64,000 nt of DNA from Planktothrix serta PCC 8927 (GCF_900010725.2 NZ_LR734878.1:238634-302633); one strand, 5' to 3'; counted from the first letter of the stretch, positions 1 to 9,289 are shown. Notes: a model not told the origin generated them from the letters alone. Program-made: numbers and translations.

Positions 1-36
1 CACCGAGGCGTTAGCATAATGGGGTCTCAAATATTA

Positions 37-80
37 GGAGCAGGTGAGGTAGGGGCTTGTGTCCCTTCTCGCCCTCAACC
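37..80 (+). repeat. dispersed intergenic repeat copy
   Basis: This stretch (core aggggcttgtgtccct) is nearly the reverse complement of 59350-59392 at the other end of the window. It lies upstream of the PHP gene, so the open frame that runs through it is unlikely to be coding here and the gene start is placed at 226. Confidence 0.65.
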
Positions 81-225
81 TTCAATATCATTAACACCCT
101 GTTCCCTATTTCCTTATATAAGAATTTTAAATCAAAAATCAGTCAATCTTAATGCTGTCTTGTCGCAACTTCCGAGTAAATTCGATACAGTAGATTATAG
201 TAACAGTTTATTAAGATTAAGACGT

Positions 226-993
226 ATGAGTGTTAATCTAACTTCAGCTTCTGAACTTTTGTCGAGGTGGTTTCACATCCAGACCGGATATGTGAAATCA
301 TCACTATTGATACCCCCTGCCCAAGATAGGTTAGCACTGCAACAGGTCTTTCAAACCTTGAATGCCAGAAGTTGCCCTCAGTCCTATAACTTTCACCTGC
401 ATACCCGACGTTCAGATGGTCAACTGGAACCGGATGAAGTCATGCAACAGGTGATGGAAATTGGATTAAAAGGACTCGCTATTACCGATCACCATACAAC
501 TCAAGGGTACAAAGAAGCCCAACATTGGTTAGACCAGTGGAAACAAAACCATCCCGAACTTGCTAATACAGCACCTCAGTTATGGACAGGGGCGGAAATT
601 AATGCTCAGTTATTGGGTGTCGATGTCCATATTCTCGGTTATGCTTTTGATCCTGATGCAGCTTGTCTACAACCCTATCTGCAAGGTGACACGACTTTTT
701 TGAGAACAGAGGCCTATTATGCTGAAAACGTGATAGCTGCTATCCAAGAAGCAGGAGGGTTAGCCGTTTTAGCCCATCCAGCCCGGTATCGTCGTCCTGT
801 CAATGAAGTTATTACAGAAGCGGCTCGGTTAGGAATGGATGGCATTGAAGTATATTATGCCTATCGCCATACGATCCCTTGGTTACCTACCGCAGAAATC
901 GTCAACCCAGTTAAACAGTTAACCGATAGCTATGGTTTACTAAATACCTGTGGTACAGACACTCATGGTCGTGATGTATTACTTCGGACTTAA
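226..993 (+). CDS. PHP-domain metal-dependent phosphoesterase
   Basis: 255 residues from the chosen start. It shows the PHP-fold metal ligands in order: the HLHTRRSDG His-x-His motif, then LAITDHHT, a GAEIN acidic site, HILGY, VLAHPARY, and a C-terminal GTDTHGRD. PHP proteins of this type (YciV/TrpH-like) hydrolyse phosphoester bonds such as 3'-5' phosphoadenosine phosphate or short oligonucleotides with bound divalent metals; the substrate here is not known. An open frame continues upstream to base 19, but that part crosses a dispersed repeat and has no domain similarity, so ATG 226 is preferred. It stands alone; the next gene is on the other strand. Confidence 0.85.
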   Translation: MSVNLTSASELLSRWFHIQTGYVKSSLLIPPAQDRLALQQVFQTLNARSCPQSYNFHLHTRRSDGQLEPDEVMQQVMEIGLKGLAITDHHTTQGYKEAQHWLDQWKQNHPELANTAPQLWTGAEINAQLLGVDVHILGYAFDPDAACLQPYLQGDTTFLRTEAYYAENVIAAIQEAGGLAVLAHPARYRRPVNEVITEAARLGMDGIEVYYAYRHTIPWLPTAEIVNPVKQLTDSYGLLNTCGTDTHGRDVLLRT

Positions 994-1072
994 GTGATGA
1001 TGGCAGTTCCACAATGAATAACTCAGTCTTTCTATTCATCATGCTTAAATTTATCCTTCCTCGTAGTGAAAG

Positions 1073-1192
1073 TTAAACTCCACCTTTGAGGATCATCATT
1101 GCTAAAATTCCGATCATAAAAAGAAAAAACAGAACAGTCATCCCGATAGATTTTTGTTCCGGTTCAGTTGAGGGCTTAGAAACTTTGATCAT
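1073..1192 (-). CDS. small single-span membrane protein, 39 aa
   Basis: A short frame from ATG at 1192 to TAA at 1073. The first 16 residues are polar and charged, followed by one hydrophobic helix (residues about 17-36, with FFLFMIGILAMMIL) and a short GGV end. This is the shape of a cyanobacterial one-helix membrane protein. There is no clear Shine-Dalgarno sequence, and I cannot match it to a named family. It is supported only by composition and by filling an otherwise empty gap between the PHP gene and the Rre1-like regulator. Confidence 0.42.
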   Translation of the reverse strand: MIKVSKPSTEPEQKSIGMTVLFFLFMIGILAMMILKGGV

Positions 1193-1297
1193 AAGTAAGA
1201 ATGATAAGCTCTACTCTATTAAAGTAACAGATCCCTATAACTCTTGAGGCTAAATCCTTATAAATTGTAAGTTTATGTAACCTTTCTTCAATATTCC

Positions 1298-2035
1298 CTA
1301 TTCAGTTAAACCGTGTTCAAGAGCATAACGCACTAATTCTGTTCGACTATTCGTTCCCGTTTTGGTAAATAAGCGACTGACATATTTCTCCACGTTACGA
1401 ACGCTGGTTTCTAAATTACGGGCTATTTCTTTATTCATTAATCCTTTAGCAACTAAATCTAAAACACTTTGCTCACGCGGCGTTAAATCAATTTTAATTG
1501 GGGGTGGTGTTTGATGAATTCCACTTTTCCCTTTTAACATATTTTCAATTCGCGCAATTTGACCTGCTAAGGTGGCAATATCTGGGCTTCCATCCCCTGT
1601 ACTACTGCGAAGGGCGGCTTGTCTTGCTAATAAATTTTTGACAATTACCACTAATTCTTCTGGGTCAAAGGGTTTTGATAAATAGGCATCACATCCAGCT
1701 TGATACCCTTGAATGCGATCGCTTTTCATGCCTTTAGCCGTTAGAAAAACAACGGGTAAGGCTTTGAAACGAGGATCTTCCCGCATTTGTTGTAAAAATT
1801 GATAACCATCAACTCCCGGCATCATAATATCACTAATCACTAAATCCGGGAGATTTTGTTGTAACAGTTCCCACCCTTGTTTGGCATTACTGGCCACATC
1901 AACGGTGAAGTTACTATCTTCTAAATAAGCTTGTACCGCTTCTCGCAGTCCAGGTTCATCGTCCACTAATAACAATCTAGCGGGAACTGGGGAGAATTCA
2001 GCCTCAGATGCAGGAGGATTGATTGAACTCGACAT
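1298..2035 (-). CDS. NarL/LuxR-type response regulator (Rre1/Ycf29-like)
   Basis: 245 residues. The receiver domain (about 18-138) has the acidic pocket DDE at 25-27, phospho-acceptor Asp69 in LVISDIMMPG, Thr in FLTAKG and Lys in LSKPF. A linker follows, then a LuxR-type helix-turn-helix (about 180-243; LTPREQSVLDLVAKGLMNKEIA). Domain order, linker and C-terminus recall the cyanobacterial Rre1/plastid Ycf29 regulators, which act in heat, salt and light stress responses; this name is from memory of the family. It is monocistronic, with about 180 bases upstream that contain two HIP1 palindromes. Confidence 0.85.
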   Translation of the reverse strand: MSSSINPPASEAEFSPVPARLLLVDDEPGLREAVQAYLEDSNFTVDVASNAKQGWELLQQNLPDLVISDIMMPGVDGYQFLQQMREDPRFKALPVVFLTAKGMKSDRIQGYQAGCDAYLSKPFDPEELVVIVKNLLARQAALRSSTGDGSPDIATLAGQIARIENMLKGKSGIHQTPPPIKIDLTPREQSVLDLVAKGLMNKEIARNLETSVRNVEKYVSRLFTKTGTNSRTELVRYALEHGLTE

Positions 2036-2218
2036 CAGATTGACCTAAATTTAACGTTTTTTTCACTGTAGCGAAATTTTTAATGGAATTATATCTGCTA
2101 AAAGGACGGTTTTTACTCCCTTAGCCCTACTTGACAAAATTATAAAATTGTGTATTTGGAGAGAGCGATCGCTTATTTTCTGGATCTGCGATCGCTCCTC
2201 CTGGTCTTCAAAACAATA

Positions 2219-3613
2219 TTAACAATTACTCAACCGTTGACGGGCATTTTCTAACGCTTGTTTGACTTGGTTAAACCCTGTTCCTCCATAACTATTTCGA
2301 GCAGAAACCACTTGACGAGGTGCGATCGCGTCATAAATATCCGCCTGAAATTGAGGATGTAATTCTTGCCATTCTTCTAACGTTAAATCCTTGAGTAATT
2401 TCCCCGCTTCTAAACAAGTTCTGACCACTTTTCCCACTAAATTATAAGCCTCACGAAAAGGAATTCCTCGCGCGGCTAAATAATCTGCCACATCCGTTGC
2501 ATTCGAGAAATCTTCAGCCACCGCTTCCGCTAAACGACTAGAGCGAAATTCTATCCCTTCTTCCATTAAAATCGTCATCGATTCTAAACTCCCTTTCACC
2601 GTTTTAACCGCATCAAATAGAGCTTCTTTATCCTCTTGTAAATCTTTATTATAGGCTAAAGGTAATCCTTTCATCACCACTAATAACCCTTGTAAATGCC
2701 CAAACACCCGCCCAGTTTTCCCCCGCACCAATTCAGGAATATCCGGGTTTTTTTTCTGTGGCATAATACTCGAACCCGTTGAACAGCTATCAGTTAAAGT
2801 AACAAAACTAAATTCCTGAGAAGCCCAAAGGGTAATTTCTTCCGCTAAACGGCTCAAATGTACCATAATTAAACTTGCAGCCGATAAAAATTCTATCGCC
2901 CAATCTCGATCACTGACCCCATCTAAACTATTAGCATAAACCTGACCAAACCCTAATAATTCAGCACTATAATGGCGATCAATCGGAAAAGTCGTTCCCG
3001 CTAAAGCACCACTTCCTAACGGACAAATATCCACCCGTTTATAGACATCTCCTAAGCGTTCCCAGTCGCGGTTTGTCATTTCCACATAAGCCAATAAATG
3101 ATGGGCTAAACTCAGAGGTTGCGCCCGTTGCAGATGGGTATAACCGGGAATAAAAGTTTCAACATTTGTTTCCGCTAAATTTAATAATACTCGTTGAAAA
3201 CTAACTAATTGTTGACGAATTTGTTGAATTTGATCTCGTAAATATAAACGGGTATCTGTTCCCACTTGATCATTCCGAGATCGAGCCGTATGGAGTTTTT
3301 TTCCCACATCTCCGACTAATTCCGTTAAACGACGTTCAACCGCAAAATGAACATCTTCAGCATCAACACCTGGGTTAAAGTTTCCGTCCCGATATTCTTG
3401 ACGAATTTGTTCTAAACCAGAAACCAGTTTTTCGGCTTCTTCGGGGCTAATAATTCCAGTTTTTGCTAACATTTTAGCATGGGCAACTGATCCGGTTAAA
3501 TCATATTCAATCAGTTGGATATCAAAACCAATACTAGCGTTAAACTCTGCAATAGCAGGATGCAGGGATTTTTCAAACCGTTGACTCCAGGTTTTTGAGT
3601 TCGTTGTTGTCAT
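2219..3613 (-). CDS. argH: argininosuccinate lyase
   Basis: 464 residues, the usual full length. It cleaves argininosuccinate to arginine and fumarate, the last step of arginine synthesis. Family signatures are present: the N-terminal GFD...[13 protein letters not shown] segment, [20 protein letters not shown], the [10 protein letters not shown] catalytic His region, and the mobile signature loop [12 protein letters not shown] with the catalytic Ser. Start ATG 3613 fits the family N-terminus (KTWSQRFE). No arginine-pathway neighbours, as is common in cyanobacteria. Confidence 0.97.
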   Translation of the reverse strand: MTTTNSKTWSQRFEKSLHPAIAEFNASIGFDIQLIEYDLTGSVAHAKMLAKTGIISPEEAEKLVSGLEQIRQEYRDGNFNPGVDAEDVHFAVERRLTELVGDVGKKLHTARSRNDQVGTDTRLYLRDQIQQIRQQLVSFQRVLLNLAETNVETFIPGYTHLQRAQPLSLAHHLLAYVEMTNRDWERLGDVYKRVDICPLGSGALAGTTFPIDRHYSAELLGFGQVYANSLDGVSDRDWAIEFLSAASLIMVHLSRLAEEITLWASQEFSFVTLTDSCSTGSSIMPQKKNPDIPELVRGKTGRVFGHLQGLLVVMKGLPLAYNKDLQEDKEALFDAVKTVKGSLESMTILMEEGIEFRSSRLAEAVAEDFSNATDVADYLAARGIPFREAYNLVGKVVRTCLEAGKLLKDLTLEEWQELHPQFQADIYDAIAPRQVVSARNSYGGTGFNQVKQALENARQRLSNC

Positions 3614-3705
3614 ATTTGGGCTTTTTCTGATTCTCTGTCAACTGTACATAGTCAAGCGTCTTATGGGAACCCCAAAAAGTTCATGATGAACAGAAAGGGA
3701 ATCGA

Positions 3706-4272
3706 TCAACTATTCAGAAGATCTTGAACCGTCAATGCTAATTCTGGGAACAGGGGGGAGGTAATCTGATCCAATCCAGTAAACACCTGTTCTGTGTAAA
3801 ACCCCTCTTCACCCAGAACTCGCACCGTCAGATTAGGGACTGAGCAATTCCAATCGACTGTCCAATATTCGGGAACTCCCAAAGATTGATACTCAGCCAG
3901 CTTATCCTTAATGTCTATATCTCGATAGTCAGGGCTAATCACCTCAATTGCTAACAAAGGTGGAGTATAAAGAATTGCTGATGTTTGTTCGATTTCAATT
4001 TTCTGTTGTTCACTAATTACAGAAACATCAGGACGACGGGTTCTAATACCCGTAAAAAATTCAATTCCATTGGGTCTAGCATGACAGGGATATTGTTTCC
4101 GCTTAATTTCTAAAAATAGACAGACCAAGAGTAGGGTAATAATCGCTTCATGTTTACCTGTTGCTGGAGGCATCTCAACTAATTCTCCCTCAACAAATTC
4201 ATATCGTCGTTCTGTTCCATCATGGTAATTCAGATATTCCTCAAACGTCAATTTTACGTCAGTTTTTGTCAT
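3706..4272 (-). CDS. Uma2 family (DUF820) putative endonuclease
   Basis: 188 residues of the Uma2/DUF820 family, a PD-(D/E)XK-fold group greatly expanded in cyanobacteria. Visible motifs: YEFVEGELVEMPPATGKHE near residues 24-42, RRPDVSVI, LAIEVISPDYRDIDIKDK and the LAEYQSLGVPEYWTVD segment that carries the Lys and Tyr typical of the fold. The cellular role of the family is unknown; it may be a degenerate or regulatory nuclease. A second member lies at 16953-17582. Confidence 0.9.
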   Translation of the reverse strand: MTKTDVKLTFEEYLNYHDGTERRYEFVEGELVEMPPATGKHEAIITLLLVCLFLEIKRKQYPCHARPNGIEFFTGIRTRRPDVSVISEQQKIEIEQTSAILYTPPLLAIEVISPDYRDIDIKDKLAEYQSLGVPEYWTVDWNCSVPNLTVRVLGEEGFYTEQVFTGLDQITSPLFPELALTVQDLLNS

Positions 4273-4318
4273 GGTTTATTACCTCAACTTTGTTCCACCC
4301 TATCCTAAGTTTATCAAC

Positions 4319-5143
4319 TTATTTATTGGCTAAAATAGCTTTAGCTTTTTGCCAGAGGGCATCTAATTCTTCTAAACTATATTCTGAGAAAGGGCGATCG
4401 CAAGCTTCCTCAACTTTTGATAACCGTTGAATAAAGCGATGATTGGTTTCTTGTAATCCCACATAAGGATCTAAATCATACCAACGGGCTAAATTAATTA
4501 AGACAAATAAAATATCCCCTAATTCGGCTTGTTGATGGGCTTTATCTGATCCTTGAAGGGCTTCTTTAAATTCGCCAACTTCTTCTTCAAATTTATCCCA
4601 AACTCCCTCAACATTATCCCATTCAAAGCCAATATCTGCCGCTTTTTTAGATATTTTCATCCCGGCCATAATTGGGGGTAATTGTCGAGCATATCGGCTT
4701 AATTTAGAACTAAAAGTTTGGGTTTTAGGTGTTTCTCCTTGTTCATTGGCTTTAATTTCTTCCCAATTTTGCCGAACTTCTTCCACACTATTAACTTCCA
4801 CATCTCCAAAAACATGAGGATGGCGACGAATTAATTTTTCAGTAATATTATTAGCCACTTCTGCCATTGAAAACTGTTGAGATTCACTAGCAATTTGAGC
4901 TTGTAAAATTACTTGTAATAATAAATCCCCTAATTCATCAACAATCGCCTTTTGATCCCCACTACGAATGGCATCAACTACTTCATAAGCTTCTTCAATA
5001 ATATAAGGAATTAACGTTTCTGGAGTTTGTTCTAAATCCCAAGGACATCCCCCTTCTGGCGATCGCAATTTTGCCACCACATCAATTAAATTTTGCAAGG
5101 CGATTAAATTGGGTGTCAAAGTGATATTGTCTGCTGTGTTCAT
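4319..5143 (-). CDS. mazG: nucleoside triphosphate pyrophosphohydrolase MazG
   Basis: 274 residues, the normal length for two-domain MazG, an NTP to NMP plus PPi hydrolase that cleans non-canonical nucleotides and affects ppGpp stress levels in E. coli. Both all-alpha NTP-PPase repeats are present: LRSPEGGCPWDLEQTPETLIPYIIEEAYEVVDAI with the EEAYE and DELGDLLLQV metal-site helices, and a second repeat with KFEEEVGEFKEAL and AELGDILFVLINLARW. The ATG is 42 bases from the start of the downstream gene region and no other start is needed. Confidence 0.95.
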   Translation of the reverse strand: MNTADNITLTPNLIALQNLIDVVAKLRSPEGGCPWDLEQTPETLIPYIIEEAYEVVDAIRSGDQKAIVDELGDLLLQVILQAQIASESQQFSMAEVANNITEKLIRRHPHVFGDVEVNSVEEVRQNWEEIKANEQGETPKTQTFSSKLSRYARQLPPIMAGMKISKKAADIGFEWDNVEGVWDKFEEEVGEFKEALQGSDKAHQQAELGDILFVLINLARWYDLDPYVGLQETNHRFIQRLSKVEEACDRPFSEYSLEELDALWQKAKAILANK

Positions 5144-5185
5144 TTCAAATACCTCTATTGTGATGCAAAAACGGGGTGAAAGGAT

Positions 5186-5857
5186 TTATTTTTTAGGGCG
5201 ACGGGAAGATTTTTTAGGCGTTGTTGAATTCTGCTTTTGACGTTTGGGTTTAGTCGCAGGAAGTTCTACGGAGGAAGTTTCAGAAACTTGGCGTTTGCGT
5301 TTTTTAGATGGGGGAGGATCAAGAGTAGGACTGTTGTTTTTTCCCGTTTTTAGCCATTTTCTAAACTCTTTATATAAAGAGTTAGACCAATCACTAAAGG
5401 AATGGCTCATCGCCCCCATTTCTAATCCTAAATAAATGGCGATACATTCTCTGGGATGGTTGGAAAGAGCTTGACTAATATTTTGAGCAATTTCTAACGG
5501 TTTCCAGGGAAGTAACCCGAAATATTCGGCTATTAGTCCCCCCAAAAGTCCGACAAGACCGATACCCCCTCCTAAATAAAGAATCCTTAAAGCTGTCCCA
5601 ATAAATGGCCCATGAGATAAAAACGAGCGATGACGTAAACTATTTTGATAGGGAACCCAGAAACAGCGCAACATTCCCCACCGTTGAAACTGTCGGGAGT
5701 CAATATCTAAATCGGGGCCAAACATTAACCCACTAAAGAGGAAACTCCCCGTCACCAGAAATGTTAAGTGACTGCTGCGAGTTTGGCTAAACGTCAAACC
5801 TGCAATCAACGGTAAGCTCCACAGGGTAATACGGTCGTGGGTTTGACCTGATGGCAT
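5186..5857 (-). CDS. DUF2227 putative metal-binding membrane protein
   Basis: 223 residues. The N-terminal MPSGQTHDRIT, GPDLDID and LRHRSFLSHGP segments match the DUF2227 'metal-binding protein' family, in which conserved His and Asp residues suggest metal ligands. Hydrophobic segments near residues 30-47 and 88-112 indicate membrane association. The last about 50 residues are a lysine/arginine/serine/threonine-rich tail (PPPSKKRKRQ ... KKSSRRPKK) of low complexity. No function is known. It lies downstream of mazG's opposite end on the same strand, with a 42-base gap. Confidence 0.8.
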   Translation of the reverse strand: MPSGQTHDRITLWSLPLIAGLTFSQTRSSHLTFLVTGSFLFSGLMFGPDLDIDSRQFQRWGMLRCFWVPYQNSLRHRSFLSHGPFIGTALRILYLGGGIGLVGLLGGLIAEYFGLLPWKPLEIAQNISQALSNHPRECIAIYLGLEMGAMSHSFSDWSNSLYKEFRKWLKTGKNNSPTLDPPPSKKRKRQVSETSSVELPATKPKRQKQNSTTPKKSSRRPKK

Positions 5858-5933
5858 GGGGTAGGATGATTAATCATTGAAAATAGGGTTGTGATTCTAA
5901 AAGTTTATGTTATAATCAGTAAATGTGTTAATC

Positions 5934-6005
5934 GGGCGGTTAACTCAGCGGTAGAGTGCTTCCCTTACAAGGAAGAGGCCACAAGTTCGAATCTTGTACC
6001 GCCCA
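5934..6005 (+). tRNA. tRNA-Val (UAC)
   Basis: A 72-base cloverleaf. Acceptor GGGCGGT 5934-5940 pairs with ACCGCCC 5998-6004, discriminator A 6005. The D-arm is ACTC/GAGT, the anticodon stem CTTCC/GGAAG with loop CTTACAA (anticodon TAC), and the T-arm ACAAG-TTCGAAT-CTTGT. CCA is not encoded. Confidence 0.96.
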
Positions 6006-6052
6006 TTAAAATTGAAAAACTTGTATGCTTTGCTGTACAAGAGTTGTTATAT

Positions 6053-6439
6053 TTAACTCCCAGAACAGGATTTTAATACCCAACCGATCACAATTCCTAA
6101 CCCCCCAAAACGAACCGCTTGCCAAAAAGGTTCCTTAAAACTTCCCCAAGTCACTAACCGACTTTCTAAATTAAATTCTAGGGTTTCTAACTGCGTTTTT
6201 AACTGGTTTAATTCGTCTTTCAATTGTTGCGATTTCGTTTGACGAATTTGAGGGATAACTTCATCAATGCGGTTTTTTAATTCGATTTGACGTTGCTCGT
6301 CCCGTTGAATTTGGGCTAATCGGGCTTTAAGATCAATCAGAGATTGTTCAACCTCTGCTAACTCCTGTTCAATATCTTGATTTCCATCCTGATCAGAATT
6401 ATTCGTTGATGGTGGTTGAGACGATGGTTTGCTTGACAT
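6053..6439 (-). CDS. coiled-coil protein with C-terminal membrane helix
   Basis: 128 residues of unknown function. Residues 1-22 are a Ser/Asn/Gln-rich disordered start, 22-95 form a long charged heptad-like coiled coil (Glu, Gln, Leu, Lys rich), and the C-terminus has a short hydrophobic segment (FGGLGIVIGWVLKS) that could anchor it to a membrane. The 44-base gap to the divergent 6484 gene suggests a shared promoter region. Confidence 0.7.
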   Translation of the reverse strand: MSSKPSSQPPSTNNSDQDGNQDIEQELAEVEQSLIDLKARLAQIQRDEQRQIELKNRIDEVIPQIRQTKSQQLKDELNQLKTQLETLEFNLESRLVTWGSFKEPFWQAVRFGGLGIVIGWVLKSCSGS

Positions 6440-6483
6440 AATATTAAAAGACCGAATTCAACCCACAACAGCAATTATTATTT

Positions 6484-6807
6484 ATGACTAACCTCAATTC
6501 CACAACTCCTGATCTTTCTGACCACAAGATGAGTCCACCCACGGCTAGTCTTAGCGAGTATAGCACATTAGAACTCGCCCAAGCTCTGGCGGAACGGTTA
6601 GCAATTCCCGAACGAGACTGGCACCGCCTCAAATCTAACCGCAATGCTCGCGCTGGGGAACATTTAGCGGCAGCGTTAGTCTTTTTACTCAAAAATCAGC
6701 CCAAAGAAGTGATCCCTCGGTTAAATCAGGCAGTTGGCTGGCTGGAACGCTTAATTAGTGCTCCTCCTTGTCCCACTCATGGAACAACTCAAAAAAAACA
6801 GTCGTAA
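6484..6807 (+). CDS. DUF6439-like cyanobacterial protein
   Basis: 107 residues, soluble and mostly helical. The core TLELAQALAERLAIPERDWHRLKSNR and AGEHLAAALVFLLKN resembles a short conserved cyanobacterial family of unknown function (I believe DUF6439). It is divergent from the coiled-coil gene. Downstream, 6829-6904 contains a 12-bp inverted repeat. Confidence 0.7.
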   Translation: MTNLNSTTPDLSDHKMSPPTASLSEYSTLELAQALAERLAIPERDWHRLKSNRNARAGEHLAAALVFLLKNQPKEVIPRLNQAVGWLERLISAPPCPTHGTTQKKQS

Positions 6808-6828
6808 GCATCAAAAACTTACGCTAAA

Positions 6829-6904
6829 ATGGGGAGTTGAAATAGAGGGATGCCCGATGAAAATACAGAGATAATTTAAAATAAATGAACTCTCAACTCC
6901 CCAT
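6829..6904. repeat. inverted repeat, 12-bp arms
   Basis: ATGGGGAGTTGA at 6829-6840 and its exact reverse complement TCAACTCCCCAT at 6893-6904, with a 52-base loop. It sits between two convergent genes. It has no T-run, so a simple terminator is unlikely; a folded RNA or a remnant of a small mobile element are options. Confidence 0.6.
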
Positions 6905-6944
6905 GAATAAGGTGATTTGGACTGATTTTAACTTCTTAAAAGCC

Positions 6945-7535
6945 TTACCAATCCTGTTGATGTCCATAGGATGTTGCCATTTTCTTACATAACGTCAGTT
7001 CTGTTCCCGTTCGATTCCATTGCACACGATCAAAGATTTGATAAAGAATGTACAAACCTCGTCCGCATTCATGATCATCATGGGGTAAATCAGAATCTTG
7101 GGTTTCTGTTTCGGGTTCATAATCAGCCTCGTCCTGCAATTGACATTCACAAGGGGGTTTAAAACCACAACCCTGATCTGATATAATCCACCAGCAATGA
7201 TCTTGAATTAGACTAAAGCGGACGACGACTGTTTTACTCGGGTCTAGCTTGTTGCCATGCTTGGCAGCGTTGACAAGTGCTTCTTGTAGTCCAAGGCGAA
7301 TTTCGGCTTGCAACGAGTCTGGAATGTCAGACAGAAGCAAGTCCAAAACTGGACAGAGATACAAGGTAGAAGCAAAGCTAATGGTGACCCAGTTTCGTTT
7401 AACCGGACGCGATGTTAAAGCAATCACACGGAAAACTCCCTGGCAACGTGGTGGATAAACCTCACACCCGGCATAGTGATCAATTCTCTCCTTCTGTGGA
7501 ATTTTTTCGGTGGGTGAGCGTGAGTACCCGTTCAT
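6945..7535 (-). CDS. RsbW-like anti-sigma regulatory factor / histidine-kinase-type ATPase
   Basis: 196 residues. The GHKL ATPase core is visible: N-box LGLQEALVNAAKHGNKLDP, G1 box ISDQGCGFKPP and a G2-like HECGRGLYILYQIFD. There is no dimerisation or membrane domain, which fits the HATPase_c_2 serine-kinase/anti-sigma class that controls sigma factors through anti-sigma antagonists. A segment rich in acidic residues (about 148-166) lies before the G2 box. The first about 36 residues have no family match, and a GTG at 7427 is an alternative start. Confidence 0.82.
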   Translation of the reverse strand: MNGYSRSPTEKIPQKERIDHYAGCEVYPPRCQGVFRVIALTSRPVKRNWVTISFASTLYLCPVLDLLLSDIPDSLQAEIRLGLQEALVNAAKHGNKLDPSKTVVVRFSLIQDHCWWIISDQGCGFKPPCECQLQDEADYEPETETQDSDLPHDDHECGRGLYILYQIFDRVQWNRTGTELTLCKKMATSYGHQQDW

Positions 7536-7838
7536 TCATTAGATTACCAAAAGAATAAGAGAAAACACAATTAATTTGGAAAAATAGTGTATTTTCTTTG
7601 TATTATACTTGAATTACAAACAAGCTCAACCCTAGAGAAATCAAGGGATTTTGAAGAAAACAGGCTAAGAGAAGACTTGGAATTGAAATGTTGCTGAGAA
7701 TGATAAAACAACTTTTCTGAGTTTATCCTAATGGATGAAAATTAGTAGCTATTGATACAGACGACTAAATAATCAGCTAGATCTCTGTTGTTTTTGTTAA
7801 TATTATTAATGTAAATTAATATTTCTTCATAAAACGAC
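7536..7838. other. 303-base AT-rich intergenic region between divergent genes
   Basis: No coding frame of note. It must hold the promoters of the RsbW-like gene (minus) and the hydrolase (plus). AT-rich runs such as ttaatattattaatgtaaat lie close to the hydrolase start, but I cannot assign a specific site. Confidence 0.4.
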
Positions 7839-8735
7839 ATGATCACAACCCCAAACCTCACCTCTGAAGTGATCCCTGGACAATATTGGCAGTGGCGGGA
7901 TCAGTTAATTTACTATGTTCATGAAGGTGAACGTCACCCTCAGCGTCCCCCATTACTCCTGGTTCATGGGTTTGGAGCCTCAACGGATCACTGGCGTAAA
8001 ACGATACAAGGGTTACAAGCGGATTTTGAAGTCTGGGCGATCGATTTGTTGGGGTTTGGTCGTTCGGCAAAACCCAATGAACAATATAGCGGTCAACTGT
8101 GGCGAGATCAACTCCACGACTTCATTACAGAGGTGATCGGTCAACCTGTAATTTTAGCCGGAAATTCGTTAGGGGGGTATGCGTCCCTTTGTGTTGCGGC
8201 CCAATGTCCCTCAACCGCCAAAGGTGTGATTTTACTCAATAGTGCGGGGCCATTTACGGAGACCGATCCCCGTCCCGAACCCCCCCTATGGAAAAAAGCG
8301 GTTTCTGTTACCATGCGATCGCTATTTCGTCAAGAGTGGGTGAGTTTTTTAATTTTCCAATGGACAAAACGCCGTTCTATTATTCGCAAAACCCTACTCA
8401 AAGTCTATCTTGATCCCCATGCTGTTACCGATCAATTAGTAGAAGATATTTATCGTCCCTCCTGTGATCTCGGTGCGGCGCAGGTATTTGCTTCGGTATT
8501 CAAAAGTCCTCAAGGGGAAAAAGTGGATGTGTTGTTAAATCAGTTAACCTGTCCTCTATTATTAATTTGGGGAGAAGGTGATCCTTGGATGAAATGTCGA
8601 GAACGCAGTCGCAAGTTTCATCAATATTATCCCCAATTAAAAGAATATTTTTTGAATGCGGGTCATTGTCCCCATGATGAAGTTCCTGAACAAGTTAATG
8701 ATATTATTCGGTCTTGGGTTTTAGAACAAGTTTAA
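7839..8735 (+). CDS. alpha/beta-fold hydrolase
   Basis: 298 residues with a complete hydrolase-fold triad: oxyanion segment LLVHGFGASTDHW, nucleophile Ser in the elbow AGNSLGGYAS, Asp in WGEGDPW and His in NAGHCPHDEVP. A helical cap (about 170-225) separates the two halves. Such proteins in cyanobacteria are related to plant chloroplast esterases and epoxide-hydrolase-like enzymes; the substrate is unknown. It is followed by a G/C-rich hairpin and then by a strong convergent terminator. Confidence 0.9.
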   Translation: MITTPNLTSEVIPGQYWQWRDQLIYYVHEGERHPQRPPLLLVHGFGASTDHWRKTIQGLQADFEVWAIDLLGFGRSAKPNEQYSGQLWRDQLHDFITEVIGQPVILAGNSLGGYASLCVAAQCPSTAKGVILLNSAGPFTETDPRPEPPLWKKAVSVTMRSLFRQEWVSFLIFQWTKRRSIIRKTLLKVYLDPHAVTDQLVEDIYRPSCDLGAAQVFASVFKSPQGEKVDVLLNQLTCPLLLIWGEGDPWMKCRERSRKFHQYYPQLKEYFLNAGHCPHDEVPEQVNDIIRSWVLEQV

Positions 8736-8744
8736 CAGTCAAAG

Positions 8745-8763
8745 TCCCCCTTTTTAAGGGGGA
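8745..8763 (+). repeat. dispersed CCCCC/GGGGG hairpin repeat
   Basis: TCCCCCTT (8745-8752) pairs with AAGGGGGA (8756-8763), then a second aggggg follows. This type of short hairpin often occurs in multiple copies between cyanobacterial genes; it may also help to end the hydrolase transcript. Confidence 0.5.
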
Positions 8764-8810
8764 TTTAGGGGGATCATATCTGTAGCGTAATCATAAATTT
8801 TCGGCAAATT

Positions 8811-8848
8811 TTAACCCGTTGTTGCGATTCATCGCAACAACGGGTTAA
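8811..8848. terminator. strong convergent hairpin terminator
   Basis: Perfect 18-bp inverted repeat: 8811-8828 is the reverse complement of 8831-8848, with the centre at tc. Its right arm overlaps the stop codon of the 2Fe-2S gene (8845-8847), so the hairpin begins exactly where translation of that gene ends. Flanked by TTTT on the left (minus reading AAAA), so termination is likely for both converging genes. Confidence 0.75.
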
Positions 8849-9147
8849 GAATATTGATATCGCGGATGAATGCGGGGGTTTAGTTTATCTTCGACGGGTT
8901 CGCCGTGTTTGAGATGTTGTTCAATAATCAGGGGCACATCTCCCGGCTTAACCCGATAATACCAAACTTCATCGGGAGTCACTCGCACCGTCGGGCCAAT
9001 ATTACATTGACCTTGACAACCGCAGGCTTCTATTGTGACTCCCGGAATTTTAAGATTTTGAAAAGCGTCCAGAACTTCTAGAGAACCCTGTCGCCGACAA
9101 GACTGATGTTGACAAATTAACACACAACGATGAGGTTGAGTTTCCAT
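8845..9147 (-). CDS. thioredoxin-like [2Fe-2S] ferredoxin
   Basis: About 100 residues. Cysteines sit in the pattern CQHQSC ... CGCQGQCNIGP, which is the thioredoxin-like 2Fe-2S ferredoxin cluster site (as in NuoE-like and Aquifex-type small ferredoxins). It probably carries electrons to an unknown partner. I choose ATG 9147 (METQPHRC); an ATG eight codons upstream is possible but adds nothing conserved. Its stop codon lies in a terminator stem. Confidence 0.85.
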   Translation of the reverse strand: METQPHRCVLICQHQSCRRQGSLEVLDAFQNLKIPGVTIEACGCQGQCNIGPTVRVTPDEVWYYRVKPGDVPLIIEQHLKHGEPVEDKLNPRIHPRYQYS

Positions 9148-9289
9148 AAATAAATATTTAATTTCAATCAAAAACTAACAATTAACTCCATCTATAATTT
9201 AACTTAAAACAACTCCGAAGATCAAAGTTAGTGTTTACAAATTCTTTGTGTCTTTGTGTCTTTGTGGTTAAATTAGCTATAAATTATTT

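Noticed and set aside
19-225. N-terminal extension of the PHP protein
   Set aside because: Covers a dispersed intergenic repeat and has no family similarity.
5891-6076. 61-codon ORF over tRNA-Val
   Set aside because: The region is explained by the tRNA.
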